Shown one piece after another: positions 1 to 6,980 of a DNA stretch of 10,794 nt (positions are counted from its first letter, which is position 1; every line of letters begins with the position of its first letter). The translations under genes and the position numbers were made by a program. The notes under the pieces are model-generated. The model ran no database searches. It saw only the letters and a list, made by a program, of their open reading frames with translations, and was not told the origin of the DNA. This DNA comes from Pseudomonadota bacterium (GTDB lineage Bacteria; Pseudomonadota; Gammaproteobacteria; Burkholderiales; Thiobacillaceae), in the NCBI GenBank assembly GCA_030836725.1, contig JAUPLV010000072.1, forward strand, positions 1-10,794, given 5' to 3'.

Positions 1-90
1 AAACGCGCCGGCCAGCGGGCCATGGCAAAATGGCCGCCTGTTCCGGCAGCCGAAGCAGCCAAACCGGCGCCGGAAACCCTCCCCAACTAA
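1..90 (+). CDS. C-terminal fragment of the gene upstream of yidC (rnpA- or yidD-like by position)
   Basis: The first frame is open from base 1 to a TAA at 88-90, giving 29 residues that end in a proline/alanine-rich tail. The gene stops 15 bp before yidC. In most proteobacteria the gene just before yidC is yidD, preceded by rnpA. The visible basic stretch (KRAGQRAMAKW) could be the last basic helix of RnpA, and it lacks the Cys-His-Pro region expected in YidD. This assignment rests on position and a vague resemblance only. The start and all diagnostic motifs lie outside the window. Confidence 0.5.
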   Translation, partial: KRAGQRAMAKWPPVPAAEAAKPAPETLPN

Positions 91-105
91 ACAGCGTCCC
101 GTCCC

Positions 106-1746
106 ATGGATAACCAGCGGCTGATTTTTTTCATCGTCTTTTCCTTCTCGCTGCTCCTGTTATGGGAAGCCTGGAAGGACAAAAACGCTCCTCCGCCTAT
201 GGAACCGACCGTGGCGGGCGCTCCAGCTTCAAGCGCAACACCTTCGCCCAGCCAGGCGTTGAATGCGCCCGCGGTTTCTCCGGCACAGGTCGGCTTCGCC
301 AAGGGCCAGCGTGCCGTGGTGGAAACCGATGTGTTGCATGCCTCCATCGATGCCAACGGCGGCGATTTGCGTGAACTGCAGTTCCTGTCGTATCGCGAGA
401 CGGAAGACAAGAACCAGGTTTTTACCCTGTTCGAAGACAATCAGACGCGGCCTTATCTGGCGCAAACCGGCCTGGTGGGCGAAGGCTTGCCAACCCATCG
501 CAGCGTATTCCAGCTGAATCCGGGGACCTATCGCCTGGCGGAGGGTGCCGCGCAACTGGAAGTGCCGCTGGTGTGGAACGATCCCGCCACCGGCGTGCGT
601 GTCGAAAAAACCTACGTTTTCAAGCGTGGAAGTTATGAAATCAGCGTCAGAACCCGGGTCATCAACGAAGGTAGCCGGGCGATCGATCTGACTCCGTACT
701 ATCAGTTCACCCGCCACGGCGAAGCGCCGCGCGGCGAGTCCTTCTTCCTTCAAACCTATACCGGCCCGGCTTTTTATACGGAAGGCAAGAAATTCCAGAA
801 AGTCGCGTTCAAGGACATTCAGGAAGGCAAAGCCGACTTCGAGAAAACAGCCACCGATGGCTGGGTCGGGATGGTGCAGCATCATTTCGTGTCGGCCTGG
901 CTGCCAGAGGGCAGCGTCAAGCGAGAGTTCTACACGAGGACGCTGGGCGACGGCTTGTATTCCTCCGGGGTCATTCTGTCCGAGGGTACGCTGGAGCCGG
1001 GACAGCAAAAGACGTTCACCGTACCGCTGTACGCGGGGCCCCAAACGCAGACCTTGCTGGAAAAAACCGCTCCGGGGCTGGATCTGTCGCGTGACTACGG
1101 CTGGCTGACGCCGTTGGCCTACCCGATCTTCTGGTCGCTGGAACTGATCGAGCGCCAGGTCGGCAACTGGGGCTGGTCGATCATCATTCTGACCATCCTG
1201 CTCAAGCTGGCGCTGTATCCGCTGTCGGCCGCGGGCTATCGGTCGATGGCGAAGATGAAGAAGCTGACGCCGCGCCTGCAGAGCCTCAAGGAAACCTACG
1301 GCGACGATCGCGCCAAGCTGCATCAGGCCATGGCGGAAATGTACAAGACCGAGAAGATCAATCCCCTCGGCGGCTGTTTGCCGATCCTGATCCAGATTCC
1401 GGTGTTCATTGCACTGTACTGGGTGCTGCTCGCCGCCGTCGAGATGCGTGGCGCGCCGTGGCTGGGCTGGGTTACCGATCTGACCGCGCCGGATCCCTGG
1501 TACATCCTGCCGGTAATCATGGGCGTCACCTCGATCCTGCAGGTCAAGCTCAACCCGCAGCCGATGGACCCGATGCAGGCCAAGATCATGATGATCATGC
1601 CGGTGGCGTTCACCGTGATGTTCATCTTTTTCCCGGCGGGCCTGGTGCTGTACTGGGTGGTCAACAACATTCTGTCGATCGCGCAGCAGTGGGCGATCAA
1701 CAGACAGGTCGAGGGCGGTGGCAAACCCGCCTCCGGTAAGGTCTGA
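106..1746 (+). CDS. yidC: Membrane protein insertase YidC
   Basis: This 546-residue protein matches the usual size of proteobacterial YidC (about 540-560). YidC inserts proteins into the inner membrane, alone or with SecYEG, and helps them fold. Residues 4-21 form the first membrane helix (MDNQRLIFF start). Residues about 55-345 are the large periplasmic beta-sandwich domain, rich in FTLFEDN- and YQFTRHGE-type strands. The conserved insertase core follows, with hydrophobic helices near 353-375, 421-447, 465-482 and 495-530 and a basic cytoplasmic loop (SMAKMKKLTPRLQSLK) between the first two. The groove position that is Arg366 in E. coli is Lys367 here (ILTILLKLALYPL), so the positive charge is kept. 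No good ribosome site precedes the ATG, which fits translation coupled to the gene 15 bp upstream. The 3' end overlaps mnmE. Confidence 0.97.
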   Translation: MDNQRLIFFIVFSFSLLLLWEAWKDKNAPPPMEPTVAGAPASSATPSPSQALNAPAVSPAQVGFAKGQRAVVETDVLHASIDANGGDLRELQFLSYRETEDKNQVFTLFEDNQTRPYLAQTGLVGEGLPTHRSVFQLNPGTYRLAEGAAQLEVPLVWNDPATGVRVEKTYVFKRGSYEISVRTRVINEGSRAIDLTPYYQFTRHGEAPRGESFFLQTYTGPAFYTEGKKFQKVAFKDIQEGKADFEKTATDGWVGMVQHHFVSAWLPEGSVKREFYTRTLGDGLYSSGVILSEGTLEPGQQKTFTVPLYAGPQTQTLLEKTAPGLDLSRDYGWLTPLAYPIFWSLELIERQVGNWGWSIIILTILLKLALYPLSAAGYRSMAKMKKLTPRLQSLKETYGDDRAKLHQAMAEMYKTEKINPLGGCLPILIQIPVFIALYWVLLAAVEMRGAPWLGWVTDLTAPDPWYILPVIMGVTSILQVKLNPQPMDPMQAKIMMIMPVAFTVMFIFFPAGLVLYWVVNNILSIAQQWAINRQVEGGGKPASGKV

Positions 1747-3058
1747 CCTGATCGCCGCCATCGCCACCGCGCCCGGTCGCGGTGGGGTGGGGGTGGTGCG
1801 GGTTTCGGGCGGGGATATCGCCTCGCTTGCTGCCGCCATCCTCGGCAGCGTGCCGGAGCCGCGCCATGCTACATATTCCCGTTTTCTCGATCGCAACAGC
1901 GAGGTGATCGACGAGGGGATTGCCCTGCATTTCCCGGCGCCGCAATCTTTCACCGGCGAAAACGTGCTGGAACTTCAAGGGCACGGCGGCCCGGTGGTGC
2001 TCAATCTCATTCTTCAACGCTGCATCGAACTTGGCGCCCGGCTTGCCGAGCCCGGCGAGTTTTCGCGCCGCGCGTTTCTCAACGGCAAGCTGGATCTGGC
2101 GCAGGCCGAGGCGGTGGCCGATCTGATCGATGCGGCGTCCGCCGAGGCGGCGCGATCGGCGGTGCGTTCGCTGTCGGGCGCATTTTCCGCGCGAATCGCC
2201 GAACTGGTCGAGGCGTTGACCCGTCTGCGCCTGCTGGTCGAGGCCACGCTGGATTTTCCCGAAGAAGAAATCGATTTTTTGCGCGATGCCGACGCGTTCG
2301 GCAGGCTCGACCGAATCGACACCAGCCTCGCCGCGGTGCGGGCGCAGGCGAAACAGGGTGCGCTGCTGCGCGAAGGCCTGACGGTGGTGCTGATCGGCCA
2401 GCCTAATGTGGGCAAATCGAGCCTGCTGAACCAGCTTGCCGGATTCGAGGCGGCGATCGTCACCGAAATCGCCGGTACCACGCGCGATACGGTGCGCGAG
2501 GCGATCCAGATCCAGGGGGTGCCGCTGCACATCATCGACACGGCAGGCCTGCGCGACACCGACGATCCGGTCGAACGGCAAGGGATCGCCCGCACCTGGG
2601 CGGCGGTGGAAAATGCCGACGTGGCGCTGCTGCTGGTCGATGTGGCGCATGGGCTGGGCGAGCGCGAGGCGGATATCCTGGCCCGCCTCCCCAGCCTGAC
2701 GCAGCTGACCATCCACAACAAGATCGACGTCGCCGCCGAGGCGCCGCGCGTGGTCGGCAACGAAATCTGGCTTTCGGCCAAGACCGGTTCCGGGGTCGAG
2801 TTGCTGCGGGAAAAGCTGCTGCAATCGGCAGGCTGGCAGGCGGCCGGAGAGGGCGCGTTCATGGCGCGGGCGCGACATCTGGATGCGCTGGCGCGCGCCG
2901 CCAATTACCTGGCGGCGGCACGCGCGTCCGCGGAGCAGCTTGAGCTGTTTGCCGAGGAACTGCGGCTGGCGCAGGCGGCCCTTTCGGAAATCACCGGAGA
3001 ATTCACCGCCGACGACCTGCTGGGCGAAATTTTCAGTTCGTTCTGCATCGGCAAGTGA
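1718..3058 (+). CDS. mnmE: tRNA uridine-5-carboxymethylaminomethyl(34) synthesis GTPase MnmE
   Basis: This 446-residue protein is near the usual 450-455. MnmE works with MnmG to modify the wobble uridine (U34) of certain tRNAs, using GTP hydrolysis and a folate-derived carbon. The N-terminal folate-binding domain opens with DLIAAIATAPGRGGVGVVRVSG. The G domain starts near residue 220: P-loop GQPNVGKSS at 227-235, then AGTTRD (G2), DTAG (G3), NKID (G4) and SAKTG (G5). The protein ends in FCIGK, the C-terminal motif with the catalytic cysteine that defines MnmE. The start is GTG at 1718, which overlaps the end of yidC by 29 bp. The first in-frame ATG lies too far in and would remove the folate domain. 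The overlap suggests translational coupling to yidC. Confidence 0.97.
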   Translation: MANPPPVRSDLIAAIATAPGRGGVGVVRVSGGDIASLAAAILGSVPEPRHATYSRFLDRNSEVIDEGIALHFPAPQSFTGENVLELQGHGGPVVLNLILQRCIELGARLAEPGEFSRRAFLNGKLDLAQAEAVADLIDAASAEAARSAVRSLSGAFSARIAELVEALTRLRLLVEATLDFPEEEIDFLRDADAFGRLDRIDTSLAAVRAQAKQGALLREGLTVVLIGQPNVGKSSLLNQLAGFEAAIVTEIAGTTRDTVREAIQIQGVPLHIIDTAGLRDTDDPVERQGIARTWAAVENADVALLLVDVAHGLGEREADILARLPSLTQLTIHNKIDVAAEAPRVVGNEIWLSAKTGSGVELLREKLLQSAGWQAAGEGAFMARARHLDALARAANYLAAARASAEQLELFAEELRLAQAALSEITGEFTADDLLGEIFSSFCIGK

Positions 3059-3134
3059 GCGAAATCCTGGTCTTTTGCCCGGCCGCGTCAGCGCTTATGC
3101 TTGAGGCCTGTTTCCTCCTTCAGGATTGCCTGTC

Positions 3135-4901
3135 ATGCTGACCTGGCGCGGCATCGCCGACGAACTCAAGCGCCATCGCGCACGCCTGCTGCAGGCCAAT
3201 GTCATTGCCTTGCTGGCGGTCATGGCGGCGGTGCCGCTGCCCTTGCTGCTGCCGCTGATGGTCGACGAGGTATTGCTGCACCATCCGGGGAGGATGGTCG
3301 CCGCCATCGGTTCATGGTTTCCGGTTGCCTGGCATGGCCCGGTGTTGTTCATCGGCGCGACGCTGCTGCTGACGGTGGCGTTGCGCCTGACCTCGATCCT
3401 GCTCAACGTGTGGCAGGGTCGGACGTTCTCGCTTCTGGCCAAGGAGGTGGTGTATCGCATCCGGGTGCGGATGCTTTCCAGGCTGTCCCGTATCGCGCTA
3501 TCGGAATTCGAGACGGTGGGCGCGGGGCGGGTGACCTCGCATTTCGTGACCGATCTCAACGCCATCGACGGCTTTCTCGGGGCGTCGGTTTCGGGCTTTG
3601 TCGTGTCGGTGTTGACGCTGGTCGGCGTCTCGGCGGTGCTGTTCTGGATGCACTGGCAGCTGGCGCTGTTCATCCTGCTGCTGAATCCCGTGGTGATCCT
3701 GTTTTCGACCCGGCTCGGCAAACGGGTGAAGGATCTGAAAAAGCATGAAAATCGCGCCTTCGAGGTTTTTCAGGAGACCCTCTCCGAAACCCTCGATGCG
3801 CTGACCCAGATTCGCGCGATGAACCGCGAAAAACACTATCTGGCGCGGGTGACCGACAGGGCGGCCGAAATTCGCCGGCACGCAGCGGCGTTTGCCTGGA
3901 AATCGGATGCGCTGAGCCGGTTTTCATTCTTCGTGTTTCTTGCCGGCTTCGATGCCTTCCGTGCCGGCGCGATGCTGATGGTGGTGTTTTCCGATCTCTC
4001 CATCGGCGAGATGCTGGCGGTGTTCGGCTATCTTTGGTTCATGATGACGCCGGTCCAGGAGTTGGTGAACATGCAGCATGCCTGGTTTGCCGCCAATGCC
4101 GCGCTGGGGCGGATCAATGCCCTGCTCGGACTGCACAGCGAGCCGCAATACCCGGCGCAGCGCGATCCCTTCTCCGGCCAGCCCACCGTCGGCATTACGC
4201 TCGAGCATGTCGGCTTTGCCTACGCGGAGGGCGACACGGTGCTGGACGACGTCAGTTTCGCGGTGGCGCCGGGTGAAAAGGTCGCGCTGGTGGGGGCCTC
4301 CGGTGGCGGCAAGTCAACGCTGGTGCAGGCCTTGCTCGGCTTGTACCCGGTCCGGTCGGGCAGGATTCTGTATGGCGATACCCCCGTCACTGAGATCGGC
4401 TGGGAGGCGGTGCGCGAGCATGTCGGCGTGGTGCTGCAGCACCCGGTGCTGTTCAACGACAGCGTTCGCGCCAATCTGACGCTGGGACGCGATGCCGGGG
4501 ACGAAATGCTATGGCAGGCGCTGGAAATCGCCCAGCTCGCCGACATCATCGCCGCCCTGCCGCACGGCCTGGATACCGTGGTGGGGCGGCAGGGCGTGCG
4601 CCTGTCCGGCGGGCAGCGTCAAAGGCTGGCCATTGCGCGGATGATCGTCGCCAACCCCAGGATCGTCATTCTCGACGAGGCCACCTCGGCGCTCGACACC
4701 GACACCGAGCGGCATTTGCACCAGGCGCTGGGCAAGTTCCTTTCCGGGCGTACCACGCTGATCATCGCGCATCGGTTGTCGGCGGTAAGGCAGGCCGACC
4801 GCATCCTGGTGTTCGAAAACGGCCGCGTGGTGGAAGAGGGCGCCCATGACGAACTGATCGACCGCGGCGGCCTGTACCACAAGCTTTATCGCCACCCCTG
4901 A
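3135..4901 (+). CDS. MsbA-type ABC exporter, fused membrane and ATPase domains
   Basis: This is a 588-residue half-transporter, expected to work as a homodimer in the inner membrane and export a lipid-like or hydrophobic substrate. Residues about 1-320 are the type I exporter membrane domain, with hydrophobic segments near 22-45, 68-88, 145-165, 168-187 and 258-300. Residues about 350-588 are the ATPase: Walker A GASGGGKST at 387-395, Q-loop LQHPVLFND, signature LSGGQ at 490-494, Walker B VILDEAT with D514/E515, and switch His546. The substrate cannot be read from the sequence. MsbA proper (lipid A flippase) is one possibility, a multidrug or lipid exporter another. I chose the ATG at 3135 because AGGA at 3122-3125 sits 9 bases upstream. 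A TTG at 3126 would add three residues. No partner gene is adjacent. Confidence 0.9.
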   Translation: MLTWRGIADELKRHRARLLQANVIALLAVMAAVPLPLLLPLMVDEVLLHHPGRMVAAIGSWFPVAWHGPVLFIGATLLLTVALRLTSILLNVWQGRTFSLLAKEVVYRIRVRMLSRLSRIALSEFETVGAGRVTSHFVTDLNAIDGFLGASVSGFVVSVLTLVGVSAVLFWMHWQLALFILLLNPVVILFSTRLGKRVKDLKKHENRAFEVFQETLSETLDALTQIRAMNREKHYLARVTDRAAEIRRHAAAFAWKSDALSRFSFFVFLAGFDAFRAGAMLMVVFSDLSIGEMLAVFGYLWFMMTPVQELVNMQHAWFAANAALGRINALLGLHSEPQYPAQRDPFSGQPTVGITLEHVGFAYAEGDTVLDDVSFAVAPGEKVALVGASGGGKSTLVQALLGLYPVRSGRILYGDTPVTEIGWEAVREHVGVVLQHPVLFNDSVRANLTLGRDAGDEMLWQALEIAQLADIIAALPHGLDTVVGRQGVRLSGGQRQRLAIARMIVANPRIVILDEATSALDTDTERHLHQALGKFLSGRTTLIIAHRLSAVRQADRILVFENGRVVEEGAHDELIDRGGLYHKLYRHP

Positions 4902-4939
4902 AACCGCACCGAAATAAATCGCGCAATAACAGCATTTTC

Positions 4940-4948
4940 TGATATAGT
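4940..4948 (+). promoter_or_regulatory. Extended -10 promoter of the rhlE leader
   Basis: TGATATAGT fits an extended -10 element (TG, one base, then TATAGT with five of six matches to TATAAT). It lies in the only AT-rich stretch between the exporter stop and the helicase. No good -35 hexamer is found 16-18 bases upstream, which is common for extended -10 promoters. A start point near 4955 would give a leader of about 240 bases before rhlE. Confidence 0.5.
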
Positions 4949-4954
4949 GCGGAT

Positions 4955-5193
4955 CGTTGTGTTTGCAGCATCAGGCAAGGCCCCTTCTGACGGGCGCATT
5001 TCAGCCTCGGGACTGTTCCACAGCCCCATCGTCCCTGACCTCTTTGTGCCGCGGTTTACGTGCGGCGACAAGTCTTGCGGTTGGCGCCGATGTTTTTCGA
5101 CGCGGCCGGACCCTATCCGATCGTTATTTCAATGACCGAAGCCCCGCGGGGCGGGTCGATGGCGCTATTGCGCGCCCTGAAAAAGGTATTGCC
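4955..5193 (+). promoter_or_regulatory. Long structured 5' leader of rhlE
   Basis: This stretch between the predicted promoter and the rhlE ATG has no conserved protein. It contains at least four possible RNA hairpins. The first is GGG(A)CTGT/ACAGCCC at 5009-5026 with a 3-base loop. The second is GCCGC/GCGGC at 5048-5066. The third is GCCC/GGGC at 5141-5152, flanked by GACC/GGTC. The fourth is GGCGC/GCGCC at 5161-5176. The last lies 4-9 bases before the AAAAGG ribosome site at 5181-5186, so it could affect ribosome access. Long leaders are known on several DEAD-box helicase and cold-shock genes. A regulatory role here is inference, and I recognise no named riboswitch. Confidence 0.4.
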
Positions 5194-5197
5194 ATGA
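5090..5197 (+). CDS. Possible upstream ORF, stop overlapping the rhlE start
   Basis: An ATG at 5090 opens 35 codons that end in a TGA sharing bases with the rhlE ATG (ATGA at 5194-5197). The peptide begins MFFDAAGPYPIVIS and ends in a basic, helix-like stretch (MALLRALKKVLP). Internal ATGs at 5132 and 5159 keep the same frame. No strong ribosome site precedes 5090; a GGGCGGG lies only 3 bases before the ATG at 5159. The exact stop/start overlap suggests coupled translation, but a chance open frame is equally possible. I do not recognise the peptide. Confidence 0.25.
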   Translation: MFFDAAGPYPIVISMTEAPRGGSMALLRALKKVLP

Positions 5198-6855
5198 GCT
5201 TTTCCGAACTGGGACTTGATCCCCTCATCCTTAAATCCGTCCGCGACGCCGGCTACGAAACCGCGACGCCGGTACAGGTGCAGGCGATCCCCGCCGCGCT
5301 GACCGGCCGCGACCTGCTGGTGTCGTCGCACACCGGTAGCGGCAAGACCGCCGCATTCATCCTGCCGTCGATCCAGCGCATGCTGGCCGAGCCGGCCGTC
5401 AAAGGCATGGGCCCGCGCGTGCTGGTGCTGACCCCGACGCGCGAACTCGCGCTGCAGGTCGAAAAGGCGGCCATAACCTATGGCAAGGAACTGCGCCGTT
5501 TCCGCACCGCCTGTCTGGTCGGCGGCGCGCCGTACGGCCTGCAGTTGAAGCGTCTGTCGCAGCCCGTCGATGTGGTCGTCGCGACCCCCGGTCGACTGAT
5601 CGACCATCTGGAGCGCGGCAAGATCGACTTCTCGCGCCTGGAAGTGCTGGTGCTGGATGAAGCCGACCGCATGCTGGACATGGGTTTTGTCGACGACATC
5701 AAGGCCATCGCGGCGCGTTGCCCGAAGGTGCGCCAGACCCTGCTGTTCTCGGCCACGCTCGACGGCGTGGTCGGCAACTTGGCGCGCGAACTGACGCAGG
5801 ATGCGCTGCGCATTGAGATCGCAGCCGTTCCCGTCCAGGAATCCAAGATCGAGCAGCGCCTGCTGTTCGCCGACAACATGGACCACAAGAACCGCTTGCT
5901 CGACGCGCTGCTGCGCAACGTGGAGATGACGCAGGCGATCGTGTTTGCCGCCACCAAGCGCAGCACCGAGGAGATCTCCGATCTGCTGTCCGAAAGCGGG
6001 TTTGCCTCGGATGCGCTGCACGGCGACATGCAGCAGGGACAACGCAATCGCGCCCTTCAGCGCCTGCGCGAAGGCCGCACCAAGGTGCTGGTGGCAACCG
6101 ACGTCGCTGCGCGCGGCATCGATGTGGCGGGCATCAGCCACGTCATTAACTTCGACCTGCCGCGCCAGGCCGAAGACTACGTGCACCGTATCGGCCGCAC
6201 CGGCCGCGCCGGCCGTACCGGCATCGCGGTGAGTTTCGCCGGGATGCGCGAGGGCGGGCTGGTCAAGAATATCGAACGCTATACCGGCAATCGCATCGAA
6301 GTGCACACCCTGCCGGGGCTGGAGCCGACCCAGAAGCCGGCTTCCGGCCGTCCGGCATCGGCAGGCCGCCCCCGCGGCAACGGCGCACCGCGCAGCGGTT
6401 TCGGCGAAAAGCGCAGCTTCGGCGAGCGCAGCGAACCGCGCAGCTATGGCGATCGCCCGCCGCGTGGCGACAGCCGCGACAATCGCGACCGCGGTTATCG
6501 CGCCGATGCCCGTCCCGGCGGCGACCGTCCGGCGCGCAGCGATGCGCCGCGCGGCAACCGCTTTGAACAGGCCGCGCGCGGCCCGTCCGACGTGCCCCGA
6601 ATGACCGGCGACCGTCCGCCGCGCAATGAGGGCTATCGCGGCGCCACCGCGGCGGTCGCGCCCAAGACCGAAGTCAACGGCAACAGCGTTGAGTACTGGG
6701 AAAAGCGCGAGCGCGAGGCCAAGGCCAGGGCGGCGACGCCCCGCGGCTACGGAGATCGCGGCAACGCCGCTCGACCTGGCCAGCCGCGCGGCCCCGCCAA
6801 TGAAAACCGGGGCGGCGCCAACCGCGTCGGTGTGCGCGGCCGCTTCAAGGACTAA
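5194..6855 (+). CDS. rhlE: DEAD-box ATP-dependent RNA helicase, RhlE type
   Basis: This 553-residue protein unwinds short RNA duplexes with ATP. RhlE proteins act in RNA turnover and ribosome maturation. The start has the RhlE-type MSFSELGL and Q-motif (TPVQVQAIP, 25-33). Motif I TGSGKT is at 47-52, followed by PTRELA, TPGRL, DEAD at 155-158, SAT at 186-188, the motif V region ATDVAARGIDV and motif VI HRIGRTGR from 331. From about residue 370 to the end there is a disordered tail rich in Gly, Arg, Pro and Asp, with repeated GDRPPR-like units, then a short charged helix (VEYWEKREREAKARAA) and a basic end. Such tails bind RNA or partners such as RNase E. The ATG at 5194 has AAAAGG 7 bases upstream. 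An in-frame opening at 4957 would add unconserved residues and lies in the leader. A terminator follows the stop. Confidence 0.95.
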   Translation: MSFSELGLDPLILKSVRDAGYETATPVQVQAIPAALTGRDLLVSSHTGSGKTAAFILPSIQRMLAEPAVKGMGPRVLVLTPTRELALQVEKAAITYGKELRRFRTACLVGGAPYGLQLKRLSQPVDVVVATPGRLIDHLERGKIDFSRLEVLVLDEADRMLDMGFVDDIKAIAARCPKVRQTLLFSATLDGVVGNLARELTQDALRIEIAAVPVQESKIEQRLLFADNMDHKNRLLDALLRNVEMTQAIVFAATKRSTEEISDLLSESGFASDALHGDMQQGQRNRALQRLREGRTKVLVATDVAARGIDVAGISHVINFDLPRQAEDYVHRIGRTGRAGRTGIAVSFAGMREGGLVKNIERYTGNRIEVHTLPGLEPTQKPASGRPASAGRPRGNGAPRSGFGEKRSFGERSEPRSYGDRPPRGDSRDNRDRGYRADARPGGDRPARSDAPRGNRFEQAARGPSDVPRMTGDRPPRNEGYRGATAAVAPKTEVNGNSVEYWEKREREAKARAATPRGYGDRGNAARPGQPRGPANENRGGANRVGVRGRFKD

Positions 6856-6875
6856 GCGTCCATAGCCGGCAGGAA

Positions 6876-6907
6876 CAAAGGGGGGTTTCACGTGAAACCC
6901 CCTTTTG
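6876..6907 (+). terminator. Rho-independent terminator after rhlE
   Basis: This inverted repeat has 16-base arms with only one G-T mismatch, centred between 6891 and 6892. The RNA would form a stem rich in G-C pairs (GGGGGTTTC with GAAACCCCC) around an ACGT loop, followed by TTTT at 6903-6906. It starts 20 bases after the rhlE stop codon. Its core is also a near-match to parS. Confidence 0.75.
6884..6899. promoter_or_regulatory. parS-like ParB binding site (intergenic)
   Basis: The 16-mer GGTTTCACGTGAAACC matches the chromosomal parS consensus TGTTTCACGTGAAACA at 14 of 16 positions. Only the two outermost bases differ and the 14-bp core is perfect. ParB binds such sites, loads as a CTP-dependent clamp and spreads, so that ParA can segregate the origin region. 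It coincides with the rhlE terminator hairpin, so palindromy alone could explain part of the match, but the specific core would not be expected from a terminator. Confidence 0.7.
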
Positions 6908-6950
6908 CATGGCGGAGCCGCCCCGTGCGTGGATCGGGGCGTCGAGGTTT

Positions 6951-6959
6951 TGCAATAAT
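6951..6959 (+). promoter_or_regulatory. Possible extended -10 promoter for pxpBCA
   Basis: TGCAATAAT fits an extended -10 (TG, one base, AATAAT with five of six matches). It sits between the rhlE terminator and pxpB. A start point near 6966 would leave only a short leader, just containing GGAAGGGA at 6966-6973, before the CTG at 6981. No -35 match is seen. Confidence 0.35.
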
Positions 6960-6980
6960 CCCCGGCGGAAGGGATCAACA

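Noticed and set aside
229..1953. A 574-codon open frame on the - strand opposite yidC and mnmE
   Set aside because: It is antisense to two certain genes and shows no recognisable domain, so it is a GC-bias artefact.
1697..2878. A 393-codon open frame on the - strand opposite mnmE
   Set aside because: The composition is His/Arg/Gln-rich with no domain, and the + strand gene has every MnmE motif.
3075..3101. Possible promoter for the exporter (TTGCCC and TATGCT)
   Set aside because: Both hexamers match only four of six bases and the spacer is 15 bases, too weak to support.
4957..5193. N-terminal extension of RhlE by 79 residues
   Set aside because: The extension is not like any RhlE, lies over hairpins, and the ATG at 5194 has a good ribosome site and the family start MSFSELGL.
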